Below are positions 7,760 through 16,500 of a DNA stretch of 54,743 nucleotides, one piece after another. The stretch lies in contig CAYLQA010000024.1 of the NCBI GenBank assembly GCA_964385695.1, forward strand, positions 1 to 54,743, in the 5' to 3' direction. A program made the position numbers and the translations under genes. Each line of letters opens with the position of its first letter. Position 1 is the first letter of the stretch. This DNA is from CAYLQA01 sp964385695 (GTDB taxonomy: Bacteria > Desulfobacterota > Desulfobulbia > Desulfobulbales > Desulfurivibrionaceae). The notes beneath the pieces were generated by a model that saw nothing but the letters and a program-made list of their open reading frames with translations, made no database searches and was not told where the DNA came from.

Positions 7760-10700
7760 TCAAATGGTCACGGAGTAGGTATGTTCCTCCTCACCCCGTT
7801 TGATGCGGAGTACAACCTTATCGCCGTGTTTTCTGTAATACATGACGATTTTCAGATCCTCGATGGTGGCCACGGGTTCATCGTCGATGGACTCGATCAC
7901 GTCCTTCTTTTTGATCCCCGCCTTGCCCGCTGCCCCTTTATCCGAGAGACCGGCCACCAGGACTCCATCCTTGCTATCCATCAGCATCACCCCGAGCAAC
8001 GGCTTGGGGGGCAGATCTGCCGGGCGTGAGAATAGGACATAATCAGCCTCTTCTTCGTCCACCCCTTGGGGCTGGCTGTTGACCAACACGGTTTGTTTGA
8101 GCTGCATCCGGCGGGTCACGCGGGGCGGGATTGCCGTATCTTTAGCGGTGTGACCCTGGCCGGCCACAATCACCATGCGCTTTTGTGGGTGCTTTTTCAG
8201 GTAGCTGACAATGGATTCGGCCATGGTTTCATCCCACAGGGCCTGGGCCTGGAAGAAGTTGTTCAAGGGGCCGGAGCCCATGGTCTTTTTGCCATGCATG
8301 GAAAAGACCCTGGTGATGCGCTGCTTATAGCCAGGGACATCCAGATCCCTCTCTTCCGGTATCTTGGCAAGTTCGTTTTTGGCGAGCCCTGCGATGCCGC
8401 CATTTTTAAAGACCTTGCTGACAATATCCTTTTTCAGGTTCAGGCCGATGACAGGGATATTGTTATGGCGGGCAAAATCGATGATTCCCCGATAGAGTCG
8501 GTAATCAAACCCCCACACCTTGAAGTAATGCGATTTTTTTAAAAATTCCCACTCATCAATCTCTTTGGCCACGTATTGGTCCAAGGCCTTCTGGGCCTCG
8601 CGGGGGAACATCTCCATGCCGATGGCCAGTTCGGGATTTTTTTTGAACTGGTCGCGGATCACCCGCAACTGGAGTTGGTGGTCTTCAACGCGGGTGTGGG
8701 TTTCTCCAACATAGATGACCTTTGAGTCTTGCAGGCGCTCCATGATCTCGCCAAAGGTGAGCGACTGGGGCAGGGCCATGCCGCTCGGCGGAGCGTCGAT
8801 GGTAAAGATATGGCCGCTTTCCGTTTCTGTGATGCGCTTTTCCTGGATTCGGCCCGAGATAAAATGAAGAAAGCTGTACTTGCCGTAATGCCTCAGCTTA
8901 CGCAGGGCCTGCCTGCTTTGTTCCTCGTTTTGTGCGCTGATAAGTACGGCGACCTGATCCCTTGCCAATGGATTCATGCGGATATCAACGGTGAGGCCTT
9001 CTTCCGCATGGCTCGGGGTGGCAAAAAGGGAGCGGACAATGGCGCTCTCTGTACCGAGAAAGACAACGGTCTTGTCGGCAAGGGTGACATCCGTTGCTTC
9101 ATCCTGCGTCATGGTTTTACAGCCCAAATCCTCAAAGTATGAGAGCAGCGGGGCATAGGTTGCGCTTTGCTCGTCTTCCGGCAGGACACAGATCTTTTCT
9201 TTAGCGCCTATAAAGCCTGCCCAGGTTGGGGGCAATTCCTCCGGTTCCAGGGTCCGCATGAGGTCATAGTCCGGGTCGACAACCATGCTGAGAGGGGGCT
9301 CGGCAAAGGAGAGGCTGACAGCGGTTTCCTTTGCCTCGGCCTGTACAAGCTCGCGGCGGGTTGTTTTGCCCAGATCAAAAAGCAAGGGGACCTGAAGTTG
9401 GTACGGCTGTTTCTGCTCCTGTACCAAGGTGAAGGCAAGGATGCTCTGGCCTTTTTCTTCGCTCAGGGTCATTTTCTGCAAGCTGATCTGGGCAAGGTCG
9501 GTGGATTTGAGCCATTGGCTGAAAAAAAGGTCCAGGTTCAGGCCGGATGCTTCCTCAAAGGCCTGTTCAAGATCACTCCAGCCCCCGCGCCGGTACTTGT
9601 TTTTCTGATAAAAAATGCGCAGCCCCTTGGTAAAGTCCTTCTCGCCGATTTTTTGCCTGAGCATATGGAAGACCATGCTGCATTTGTTATACCCCACGGC
9701 CCGTAGCTCCTTACCCATGGGGGCAAGATGGCTCACGCCGCCGTTGAAGTCCTTCAGGGCAATGGTGTTATCTTCAGGCACATAGTTGTGATACTTAATC
9801 AATTGCTCTTTACGGAAAAGGCCGTCCTTATCCTTGTCCACCGCATAGGCCTGATCAGCAAGATAGGTGGTCAGGCCCTCGCACCAGTTGCCTTCCTCTG
9901 TTTTGATAAAGACCGAGTTGCCGAACCAACTGTGCAACACCTCATGTCCCAAAGAGGTGGCAGTGATAAAGGGCAGCCGGACAACGGCCTGGCCCAGCAG
10001 GGTAAAGGTGGGCATGGCGTAGCCGGTGGGCAGGCGATTTTCCACGATACTGAAGCGTTGATAAGGGTAGGGGCCGATCAGTTTTTCATAACGCTCAAGG
10101 TAGGCTCTGGTCTTCTTGCGGTACGATGCGGCCAGCTCCTGGTCCTCGGCAAAGAAGTAGGAGGCGAGGATCTTGCCGTTACCAAAGGATTCTTTCTCCA
10201 CCACATAGGGGCCGGCTACGAAATTGAGTCCGGCGATGGGATAGGGGAAATCAAAGGAGACTTTTTTCTCAGGGCCTATCACTTGGCTTGTGATTTGTTC
10301 CGCTTCCGAGATAGCGGAGAATGTATTCGGGATAGTTGCCGTAAGTTTATAAAGGCAGTCCCTCTCCGGTTGCGGATGCCATAAGTTGGTCAGGGCAATG
10401 CCGTTTTTACCAATGAGGCCGGCATGGTCCTTGGCATCAAGCTGCAAGGCGTAATCAATGCTGAGATGCTGCGTTGCCTGGGAGGCTGGGATATCCAGGG
10501 AAGGGGCAGGCTCAAGCGAAGCAGCACCAAGCTGTATCGCATTAACGGTAAGGTTGCCTAAATAGACAGTAGTTGATTCTTCTGATGGGGGAAGTTGTAT
10601 GTCCGCATGGCCGCTAAGAGAGCTTTGCGTCAGGTCAAATGAAACGGTGAGGTCCACCTTGGGAGTGGGTGGGGCTGCATAAGCTGGGATTGGAATGCTC

Positions 10701-10810
10701 ACCATCAGTGCCAGTGCAAAAAGAACGAGTAAGGCATTAACTTGCAGCGGCGGGTTTGATGTTTTCTTTGGTGCACCAATCTTTGAGAGAAGCCATGGCT
10801 TGTTCGGCAC
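7760..10810 (-). CDS. M1 family metallopeptidase - ChaN-like - PDZ fusion protein
   Basis: A 1016-residue exported protein made of three units. Residues about 25-45 are a signal peptide or anchor ending AYAAPP. Residues about 50-450 are an M1 metallopeptidase: HEVLH at 289-293, the third zinc ligand in NWCEGLTTY (Glu311) and the catalytic-type Tyr373 in GYNKCSMVFHML. The His-Glu spacing is one residue shorter than in leukotriene A4 hydrolase. Residues about 680-905 are a ChaN/DUF399 domain (VIYVGETHTRVEDHQLQ, GMEMFPREAQKALDQY, VIVAGQGHT), a family that includes a haem-binding lipoprotein. The last 80 residues are a PDZ domain. The GTG start at 10810 has GAGGA upstream and overlaps the trmFO 3' end by 74 bases. 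The substrate is unknown. Confidence 0.88.
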   Translation of the reverse strand: MPNKPWLLSKIGAPKKTSNPPLQVNALLVLFALALMVSIPIPAYAAPPTPKVDLTVSFDLTQSSLSGHADIQLPPSEESTTVYLGNLTVNAIQLGAASLEPAPSLDIPASQATQHLSIDYALQLDAKDHAGLIGKNGIALTNLWHPQPERDCLYKLTATIPNTFSAISEAEQITSQVIGPEKKVSFDFPYPIAGLNFVAGPYVVEKESFGNGKILASYFFAEDQELAASYRKKTRAYLERYEKLIGPYPYQRFSIVENRLPTGYAMPTFTLLGQAVVRLPFITATSLGHEVLHSWFGNSVFIKTEEGNWCEGLTTYLADQAYAVDKDKDGLFRKEQLIKYHNYVPEDNTIALKDFNGGVSHLAPMGKELRAVGYNKCSMVFHMLRQKIGEKDFTKGLRIFYQKNKYRRGGWSDLEQAFEEASGLNLDLFFSQWLKSTDLAQISLQKMTLSEEKGQSILAFTLVQEQKQPYQLQVPLLFDLGKTTRRELVQAEAKETAVSLSFAEPPLSMVVDPDYDLMRTLEPEELPPTWAGFIGAKEKICVLPEDEQSATYAPLLSYFEDLGCKTMTQDEATDVTLADKTVVFLGTESAIVRSLFATPSHAEEGLTVDIRMNPLARDQVAVLISAQNEEQSRQALRKLRHYGKYSFLHFISGRIQEKRITETESGHIFTIDAPPSGMALPQSLTFGEIMERLQDSKVIYVGETHTRVEDHQLQLRVIRDQFKKNPELAIGMEMFPREAQKALDQYVAKEIDEWEFLKKSHYFKVWGFDYRLYRGIIDFARHNNIPVIGLNLKKDIVSKVFKNGGIAGLAKNELAKIPEERDLDVPGYKQRITRVFSMHGKKTMGSGPLNNFFQAQALWDETMAESIVSYLKKHPQKRMVIVAGQGHTAKDTAIPPRVTRRMQLKQTVLVNSQPQGVDEEEADYVLFSRPADLPPKPLLGVMLMDSKDGVLVAGLSDKGAAGKAGIKKKDVIESIDDEPVATIEDLKIVMYYRKHGDKVVLRIKRGEEEHTYSVTI

Positions 10811-12074
10811 GAAATTGTCCTCGCATCTTTTTGGGCATCTTTTTATTAAGGGGCGGGAAAAGCCCGAAATTTACATTGGATGGCTGGAACCTCTTGACCT
10901 CGGTCTGGGTCAGGTGGGTGATCAGGGCACCGCAGGCCGTATCCGGCGGCGGGACAATGCCGGCTCCGCCTTGGGCAATACGGGCAGCACTGATGCCGGC
11001 CAACAATCCCATGGCCGTAGACTCCACATAGCCTTCCACTCCGCTGAGTTGTCCGGCCAGAAAAAGATCCGGCCGTTTTTTCATCTGCAGGGTGGGCATG
11101 AGCAATTCGGGCGCACAGACAAAGGTGTTGCGGTGGATGCTGCCCAGGCGGGCAAACTCCGCCTTGGCCAGCCCCGGGATCATGGTGAAAACCTCTTTTT
11201 GGGCCGGGTAACTCAATTTTGTCTGAAATCCTACCAGGTTATAGAGGATGCCCTCTCGATTCTCCATGCGTAGCTGGACCACGGCATACGGGTCCTTGCC
11301 GGTTCTCGGGTCCGGAAGCCCCACCGGTTTCATGGGGCCGAAGCGCAGGGTGTCCACCCCCCGCTCCATCATGATCTCTATGGGTAGACAGCCCTCAAAG
11401 TATTTTTGTTCCTCAAACTCCTTGAGCGGCACCTTGTCGGCAGCAAGGGCTGCTTCGTAAAAGGCAAGGTACTCTTCCTTGTTCATGGGGCAGTTGAGGT
11501 AATCTCCAGGTCCGTCATCGTAGCGGGAGGCCTGGTAAACGATATCCATGTCCAGGGATTCGGCATACACAATGGGGGCGATGGCGTCGTAAAATGCCAA
11601 GTGCCCTTGGCCGGTTAGCTCTGCCAAGGAAGAGGCAAGATCCGAGGCCGTGAGGGGCCCGGAAGAGAGAATGAGCGGTGAATCGCCAGGTTCGGGCAGT
11701 TGTTGCACCTCGCCGTGGACTATCTCAATGTCCGGGTGGTTTTCGATGCGCTCGGTAATAAAGCGGGCAAAGTTTTTACGATCAACGGCCAATGCTTGCC
11801 CGGCAGGCACCTTGGTCTCGTTCGCTGCGGCCATGATCAAGGAACCGAGGGTACGCATTTCCTCTTTGAGCAGGCCCACGGCAGAGTTTGGAGCATCGGA
11901 GCGGAAGGAGTTGCTGCAGACAAGTTCGGCTAGATCTGGTGATTCATGGGCCGGGCTGAATTTGGCCGGTTTCATTTCGTGCAGGCGGACAGCGCAACCT
12001 CGCTGCACCGCTTGCCATGCTGCTTCGCAACCGGCCAGGCCGCCGCCGATAATGGAAATAAGAGGTTTGTTCAC
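10737..12074 (-). CDS. trmFO: Methylenetetrahydrofolate--tRNA-(uracil-5-)-methyltransferase TrmFO
   Basis: TrmFO makes ribothymidine at position 54 of tRNA using methylene-THF and FAD. The 445-residue protein starts with the FAD-binding ISIIGGGLAGCEAAWQAVQR, carries the family segment CSNSFRSDAPNSAVGLLKEE, and ends with FLAGQLSGVEGYVESTAMG, all typical. The start is GTG at 12074 with a weak AGG upstream. The upstream adk gene is separated by a strong terminator, and the M1 fusion gene overlaps its 3' end, so trmFO and the peptidase are probably co-transcribed. Confidence 0.96.
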   Translation of the reverse strand: MNKPLISIIGGGLAGCEAAWQAVQRGCAVRLHEMKPAKFSPAHESPDLAELVCSNSFRSDAPNSAVGLLKEEMRTLGSLIMAAANETKVPAGQALAVDRKNFARFITERIENHPDIEIVHGEVQQLPEPGDSPLILSSGPLTASDLASSLAELTGQGHLAFYDAIAPIVYAESLDMDIVYQASRYDDGPGDYLNCPMNKEEYLAFYEAALAADKVPLKEFEEQKYFEGCLPIEIMMERGVDTLRFGPMKPVGLPDPRTGKDPYAVVQLRMENREGILYNLVGFQTKLSYPAQKEVFTMIPGLAKAEFARLGSIHRNTFVCAPELLMPTLQMKKRPDLFLAGQLSGVEGYVESTAMGLLAGISAARIAQGGAGIVPPPDTACGALITHLTQTEVKRFQPSNVNFGLFPPLNKKMPKKMRGQFRAEQAMASLKDWCTKENIKPAAAS

Positions 12075-12095
12075 AATTGCCTACTTCGTAAAGGT

Positions 12096-12154
12096 GAAAA
12101 AAAAAACGCCAGGAGACAGGTGCGAATTACGCAGCACCTTGGCAGCATGGCGTT
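12096..12154 (-). terminator. Rho-independent terminator after adk
   Basis: Read on the minus strand, an AACGCCA...TGGCGTT stem (arms 12148-12154 and 12105-12111) encloses a second stem AGGTGC/GCACCT and runs straight into about ten T residues (12097-12106). It lies between the adk stop and the trmFO start. A second perfect 9-bp stem, CCGGGTGTT/AACACCCGG at 12167-12196, sits just before it without a T-run. Confidence 0.85.
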
Positions 12155-12219
12155 AATAGACCGTTGCCGGGTGTTGAGGATAAACCTAACACCCGGCCCG
12201 GATTATGCAAAACAAAAAA

Positions 12220-12867
12220 CTACAGGCTCAGCTCTTTCTTGATGGCGTCAACAACCACATCACTGGAGGTGCCGGTGATGGTCTTTTTCAGACCCATCTT
12301 GTCGTAGAAGCCGGCAAGGGGTGCGGTCTTCTCATTGTAGGTGTCCAGACGGTGGCCGATGGCCTCTTCGGTCTCGTCGGCGCGCTGTACGGCAGGGCTG
12401 CCGCATTTGTCGCAGATTCCCTCAACCTTGGTCGGATTGCTTTTAACGTTGTAGATTGCCTGGCAGTCTGCATTGGCGCAGGTGCGGCGGGTGCAGAGAC
12501 GGTCGAAGATCACGTCGCGGGGCACATCGATGTCCACAACCATGTCCAGCTTGATGTTCAGTTTCTCAAGCAGCTCGGTCAGGGCCTCTGCCTGGGGAAT
12601 GGTGCGGGGAAAACCGTCCAGGAGAAAACCGCTCTTGCAGTCATCTTCCTGCAGGCGATTTTCCATGATGCCCATGATCAGGGAATCGGGAACCAGGTCG
12701 CCGCGCTTCATGTAGCCGTCCGCCTCTTTACCGAGATCAGTGCCAGCCTGAACAGCACCGCGCAGGATGTCGCCGGTGGAAATCTGAACAGAGCCGTCAA
12801 TGGCGGTGAGCATTTTTGCAACGGTACCTTTACCAGCGCCGGGAGCGCCCAAAAGAATCAATTTCAT
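12220..12867 (-). CDS. adk: Adenylate kinase
   Basis: Adenylate kinase interconverts ATP plus AMP with two ADP. The 215-residue long-form enzyme has the P-loop GAPGAGKGT at residues 7-15, the AMP-binding STGDILR, GFPRT in the core, and a LID domain with four cysteines. The first LID pair is spaced C-x4-C (TCANADCQ) rather than the usual C-x2-C; the second is the usual C-x2-C (ICDKCG). AGGAGG lies directly upstream of the ATG at 12867. It is transcribed alone, ending at the terminator at 12096-12154, and is divergent from the Hsp20 pair. Confidence 0.97.
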   Translation of the reverse strand: MKLILLGAPGAGKGTVAKMLTAIDGSVQISTGDILRGAVQAGTDLGKEADGYMKRGDLVPDSLIMGIMENRLQEDDCKSGFLLDGFPRTIPQAEALTELLEKLNIKLDMVVDIDVPRDVIFDRLCTRRTCANADCQAIYNVKSNPTKVEGICDKCGSPAVQRADETEEAIGHRLDTYNEKTAPLAGFYDKMGLKKTITGTSSDVVVDAIKKELSL

Positions 12868-13189
12868 CGTCTTCCTCCTGAAATGTATACAGTCGTTTTT
12901 TCTCTTACGATTTTGCCGAAATTTATCAGCGGTAGGTCAGTCATTGAATCGGGCCCGACTATACCCGATTTTTGCAATGGATGATAGCGTAAAAGTGTGC
13001 TTTTTTGCAAAAGGGTGTTTGCGAAAATCCCCACGGATGCGCGGATAAAATTGCGCTAACTGTTCATGCTTTATTCTGAACATTTCAGGCAAGATCTTGA
13101 CACGGGCAAAATGGGACTTATTTTTTTAGCAGCAGGCAATATTAGTTTAGTTAAATCAGGTAATTATATGTGTTAAAGAGGAGGCGCAT
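12868..13189. other. Divergent adk / hsp20 intergenic region
   Basis: About 320 bases without a gene. On the minus strand a TATAGT box (12958-12963) is a possible -10 for adk, but no good -35 accompanies it. An inverted repeat TGTTCA-N10-TGAACA lies at 13061-13082, just upstream of the hsp20-side promoter candidate, and could be an operator. I see no CIRCE element. Confidence 0.4.
13097..13125 (+). promoter_or_regulatory. Candidate promoter of the Hsp20 pair
   Basis: TTGACA at 13097-13102 is a perfect sigma-70 -35 box; 17 bases downstream the sequence is an AT-rich run (ATTTTT), a poor -10. It is about 65 bases before the first Hsp20 start. The preceding base gives CTTGACA, so a heat-shock sigma-32-type -35 is also possible, but no CCCCAT-like -10 is visible. 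Confidence 0.35.
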
Positions 13190-13651
13190 ATGGCAATTAT
13201 TCGATTTGGGGACCGACCCTTTTTCAGAAACCCCTGGGCCGATTTTGAACGGATGCGGCGTGAGCTGGATACCATGTTTGAAGGCGTGGCCCAAGACCTG
13301 AGCGGCCGATTCGCCCCCACTGTCTTTCCTGCATTGAATATCTCCGAGGACAGTTCCACCATCTATATCCGGGCTGAGATCCCGGGCGTACCGGCTGCGG
13401 ATCTTGATATTTCCATTGAGGGAGACACCCTGACCATCAAAGGGGAAAGGGGCTCGTGCGGTAAGGATGAGGCGCAGGGTTCCTATCACCGTCGCGAATT
13501 GGATTGCGGCAGCTTCAGCCGAGCTGTGACCCTGCCTACCAGGATTAATGTGGACAAGGTGGCGGCCAATTCCCAGGACGGTATTCTCACCATTATCCTG
13601 CCCAAGGCGGATGAGGTGAAACCGCGACAGATCAGTATCAATGCCGGGTAG
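13190..13651 (+). CDS. Small heat-shock protein Hsp20, copy 1
   Basis: A 153-residue alpha-crystallin-domain chaperone that holds unfolding proteins without ATP. The N-terminal arm has the typical NPWADFERMRRELDTMF; the crystallin domain runs from about residue 42 (FPALNISED) to the end, with ADLDISIEGDTLTIKGER and the closing DGILTIILPKADE. The A-x-x-x-n-G-v-L consensus appears as NSQDGILTI. The IxI tail motif of many Hsp20s is weak (ISI). GAGGAGG precedes the ATG. It lies 34 bases before a divergent second Hsp20, which suggests a two-component small heat-shock system. Confidence 0.93.
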   Translation: MAIIRFGDRPFFRNPWADFERMRRELDTMFEGVAQDLSGRFAPTVFPALNISEDSSTIYIRAEIPGVPAADLDISIEGDTLTIKGERGSCGKDEAQGSYHRRELDCGSFSRAVTLPTRINVDKVAANSQDGILTIILPKADEVKPRQISINAG

Positions 13652-13685
13652 ATTTACCAACCTGTTTGCGTATGGAGGATTTAAT

Positions 13686-14084
13686 ATGACTCAGGAAATG
13701 CAAGTAAAGCAAAAGCAGGAGGTGCAGCAGGCCGGTGAGCCCACCAAGCCGGAAAAGTACTTTGTTCCTGCTGTGGATATATTTGAAACACAAAACGCTG
13801 TAACTGTCTTGGCCGAGATGCCGGGGGTAAACAAGGATGGCGTTGAGATCAATCTTGAAGACGACACCTTGACCATTAAGGGCTTTAAAGCGTTGCAAAA
13901 TGGAGAGGGAGAAACCATGCTTTTGCAGGAATTTGTCAGCGGTAATTTTTTGAGGCGTTTTTCCGTGGCCGAGAGCATTGACCAGGAAAAAATAGAGGCC
14001 AAGATGGCAGACGGTGTCTTAACCCTAATCCTACCCAAGGTGGCCCCGGCCCAGCCCAAAAAAATCGAGGTGGGCGTTGGGTAG
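13686..14084 (+). CDS. Small heat-shock protein Hsp20, copy 2
   Basis: A 132-residue Hsp20 with a short, glutamine-rich N-terminal arm (MQVKQKQEVQQAGEP) and a complete crystallin domain from about residue 25 (FVPAVDIFET) to DGVLTLILPKVAPAQPKKIEV. It is a different subtype from copy 1: the N-terminus and the central loop (GFKALQNGEGETML) do not align. The ATG at 13686 is behind TGGAGG; an upstream in-frame start at 13641 would overlap copy 1. A terminator follows at 14107-14144. Confidence 0.92.
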   Translation: MTQEMQVKQKQEVQQAGEPTKPEKYFVPAVDIFETQNAVTVLAEMPGVNKDGVEINLEDDTLTIKGFKALQNGEGETMLLQEFVSGNFLRRFSVAESIDQEKIEAKMADGVLTLILPKVAPAQPKKIEVGVG

Positions 14085-14106
14085 AAGGTTTACAGCAATA
14101 AAAAAA

Positions 14107-14144
14107 ACAAAAGCGGTTGTCCTCCAAAGGACGGCCGCTTTTTT
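14107..14144 (+). terminator. Rho-independent terminator after the Hsp20 pair
   Basis: AAAGCGG..GTCC pairs with GGAC..CCGCTTT around a TCCAAA loop and ends in seven T residues. It lies 23 bases after the second Hsp20 stop. The A-run on the left also makes it usable from the minus strand. Confidence 0.85.
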
Positions 14145-14176
14145 TGTGCCTTCGCCGTGAGATCAAGTCACACTGT

Positions 14177-14240
14177 TGTAGGAGCCCCTTTAGGGGCGAT
14201 TAGTAAAGTGGGAATAATCGCCCCTAAAGGGGCTCCTACA
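14177..14240. repeat. REP-type doublet (BIME-like palindrome)
   Basis: Two perfect 26-base arms (14177-14202 and 14215-14240) are reverse complements around a 12-base spacer. Each arm starts TGTAGGAGCCCC and is itself a hairpin, GCCCC-TTTA-GGGGC. The GTAGGAG head followed by a G/C palindrome is the pattern of repetitive extragenic palindromes moved by RAYT transposases in proteobacteria. It lies between the convergent Hsp20 and ferredoxin genes. No RAYT gene is in the window. Confidence 0.85.
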
Positions 14241-14272
14241 CTTTTTACGTAGAAAGAAAAAAAGGGCGATAG

Positions 14273-14473
14273 TCAGCCAACCTCCTCTATCTCAATACAA
14301 TCCGTAGGGCATAAAGCAGCAGCGTGCAGCAATTCGTCGCTGCATTCGGCCTCATCCTTGAGACACTCAGCCTTGTCCGTTACCTCGTTGATGATGAAAA
14401 TCTCAGGGCATACTTCCGCACACCCTCCGCAACTATTACAACGATATGAGTCAACCATTATTCGGCATTTCAT
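14273..14473 (-). CDS. Ferredoxin, single [4Fe-4S] type
   Basis: A 66-residue electron carrier with CNSCGGCAEVCP (three CxxC-type ligands plus Cys-Pro) near residue 12 and the closing ALCPTDCIEI. Only one full cluster motif is present, as in the monocluster ferredoxins common in sulfate reducers. The acidic middle (DKAECLKDEAECSDE) fits an electron-transfer surface. The ATG at 14473 is preceded by AGGAGG at 7 bases; the in-frame extension to 14560 is unlikely because it would read through the terminator of the chemoreceptor gene. Confidence 0.9.
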   Translation of the reverse strand: MKCRIMVDSYRCNSCGGCAEVCPEIFIINEVTDKAECLKDEAECSDELLHAAALCPTDCIEIEEVG

Positions 14474-14501
14474 GTGTATCCTCCTGGCAAGGTAAAGCCC
14501 A

Positions 14502-14540
14502 AAAGACAAAGGCCATTTCCTGAGGGAGGAAACGGCCTTT
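14502..14540 (-). terminator. Terminator after the chemoreceptor gene
   Basis: On the minus strand AAAGGCC-G-TTTCCT pairs with AGGAAA-T-GGCCTTT around a short loop, followed by GTCTTTT. It lies between the chemoreceptor stop and the ferredoxin start. Confidence 0.7.
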
Positions 14541-14692
14541 GTTTGTTGCCATTTAGGCAACAGAAGGAGAGGGAAGAAACAAGGAAAAAAAGGTTTAAGA
14601 AGGAGTGTTCCCCTTTTTTACACATTGTTTATATATAAGAGCTCTCTTGCCGGGAAAAGGTTCCAATTTTTTTTGCTTTTCCTCAGCTTGGC

Positions 14693-16327
14693 TTAAAAAT
14701 CCTCAAACTCGTCATCATCCATTGGGATGATCTCTTCCGCGCTCATTCCTTTGGCTGGAGCGGTTTCCTTTTTAGGAGCCGGTGGCAGGGCCTGTCTAGC
14801 CTGCGGCGGGGCTGAGTGTTTTGTTTCCGTAACAGCCGGTCCGCTTGGTTCCGGACGCCTCACCTCCATGGGGGTGTATTGCCCACCGCCGCCGGAGCGG
14901 CGTGAGTTGCCTGCAAGTTGCGCCAAAACGCCAACAGAGCCTTTCATCATCTCAGACTGGGCACTGAGCTCCTCAGAGGCGGAGGCTGCTTCTTCTGCTG
15001 CGGCCGCATTACTCTGGGTGACGGTGTCGATTTGATGGATGGCCTGAGTGACCTGGTCAACGGCTCGGGCCTGCTCACCTGCGGAACCTGCAATTTCACC
15101 GACAATAGTTCCCACCCGGTCTGTTGACTGGGCTGCAACATAGAATGATTCACTTGTCTCTGTGACCAAGTCTGAACCGACACCGATTTTCTGTACGGTT
15201 TCTTCGATGAGTTGCGAGGTATCCTTGGCAGCATCTGCCGCACGCATGGCCAGGTTACGGACCTCGTCGGCGACCACGGCAAAGCCTGCGCCTGCTTCAC
15301 CTGCCCGGGCGGCCTCCACAGCTGCATTGAGAGCCAGGAGATTGGTCTGAAATGCAATTTCATCGATGGTTTTAACAATTTTTTGGGTCTCGGCACTGGC
15401 TGCTGAGATATCAGCCATGGAGGCGGTGAGTTTTTTCATGGACTCATCCGACTCATGGATGACCTCGTTGGTCTCGGTCATCAACTCGTTTGCCTGTTTC
15501 AGGTTGTCTGCATCCTGCTTAATCATGGCCCCGACTTCTTCAAGGGAGGCGGAAGTCTCTTCAATGGAGGCTGCCTGTTGCGAGGCACCCTCGGCCAAGG
15601 ACTGGCTGGAGGAGGCAACCTCTGCTGCGGCCGCATTGACTTGGAGAGAGGTATCGTCAAGCTCTGCGCTGACCGTGCCCAGGGCCTTGGTGGTAGATCG
15701 GGTAATAAACACCATCAAGCCTATAGTGATAACAAGCCCTGCAGCAAAAAGGATAATTGAGGACATGGTTGAGAACTTGATAATGCTTCCCGCCTCATGC
15801 ATGGCCTCCATGATCTCTGCTTCTACAGATTCGTGGATAATGGTCAGGCTCTCTTCGATGCCGTCTCCATAATTATCAAGCACATCGTCGATTTTGGTGA
15901 ATTCCTCGCTCGAGGCACGGCGGTTGATTAAGTCAACCAGGTCGACCTGAAGGCCGGTCTTTAACGCACCCAGTGACTCTTTAATCTTCAGGGCTTCTTG
16001 CTTTTCCTGGTCTGTGTCTGCCAAGTCAACAAGGGCCCCCACGGTTTTTTCCATGTAGGAGAGGTTTTTGTTGATGGTCTCCCGGCGTTCGGGGTGAATT
16101 GTGCCTTCATCCTTGTCGATAATGGAATCCATTGCCGCGAGCATGGTGTGCAGGTGGGAGGTAAGCATCCTGCCGACAATGGTAATTTGCTCATGGCGTT
16201 CGCCCATAACGTCGAACTTTTTTTGGACCATGAAATTGGTGCCGATGGTGGTTACGCCGAAAAAGGATAATCCCAGAACTACAAGCACTCCTAAAACAAG
16301 CATTTTTTTGCCAAGAGACTGATTCAT
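14693..16327 (-). CDS. Methyl-accepting chemotaxis protein
   Basis: A 544-residue transmembrane chemoreceptor. A first membrane helix spans about residues 8-30, a four-helix-bundle-like periplasmic domain about 31-183, a second helix about 186-210, and then the signalling domain with the highly conserved hairpin tip DEIAFQTNLLALNAAVEAAR. A flexible linker rich in proline and alanine (about 475-530) leads to an acidic end DDDEFEDF. The last five residues, EFEDF, fit the x-aromatic-x-x-aromatic tether that docks CheR or CheB in other receptors. GAGGAGG precedes the ATG. The ligand is unknown. Confidence 0.94.
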   Translation of the reverse strand: MNQSLGKKMLVLGVLVVLGLSFFGVTTIGTNFMVQKKFDVMGERHEQITIVGRMLTSHLHTMLAAMDSIIDKDEGTIHPERRETINKNLSYMEKTVGALVDLADTDQEKQEALKIKESLGALKTGLQVDLVDLINRRASSEEFTKIDDVLDNYGDGIEESLTIIHESVEAEIMEAMHEAGSIIKFSTMSSIILFAAGLVITIGLMVFITRSTTKALGTVSAELDDTSLQVNAAAAEVASSSQSLAEGASQQAASIEETSASLEEVGAMIKQDADNLKQANELMTETNEVIHESDESMKKLTASMADISAASAETQKIVKTIDEIAFQTNLLALNAAVEAARAGEAGAGFAVVADEVRNLAMRAADAAKDTSQLIEETVQKIGVGSDLVTETSESFYVAAQSTDRVGTIVGEIAGSAGEQARAVDQVTQAIHQIDTVTQSNAAAAEEAASASEELSAQSEMMKGSVGVLAQLAGNSRRSGGGGQYTPMEVRRPEPSGPAVTETKHSAPPQARQALPPAPKKETAPAKGMSAEEIIPMDDDEFEDF

Positions 16328-16500
16328 TGCTGCCTCCTCAATCCGTATAAAGGCGAGAAATTATGTACCCCTCAAACTCTGATACCATCAGTTTAGAGCT
16401 TTTTGATAATTTTTATCAAGTAGTTTTTGGAAAACCACAACATTCCATTTGGGAGGTAAAATAAAAAATGGAGAATCAGAGGGAAAAAGCTGAAGTAAGG

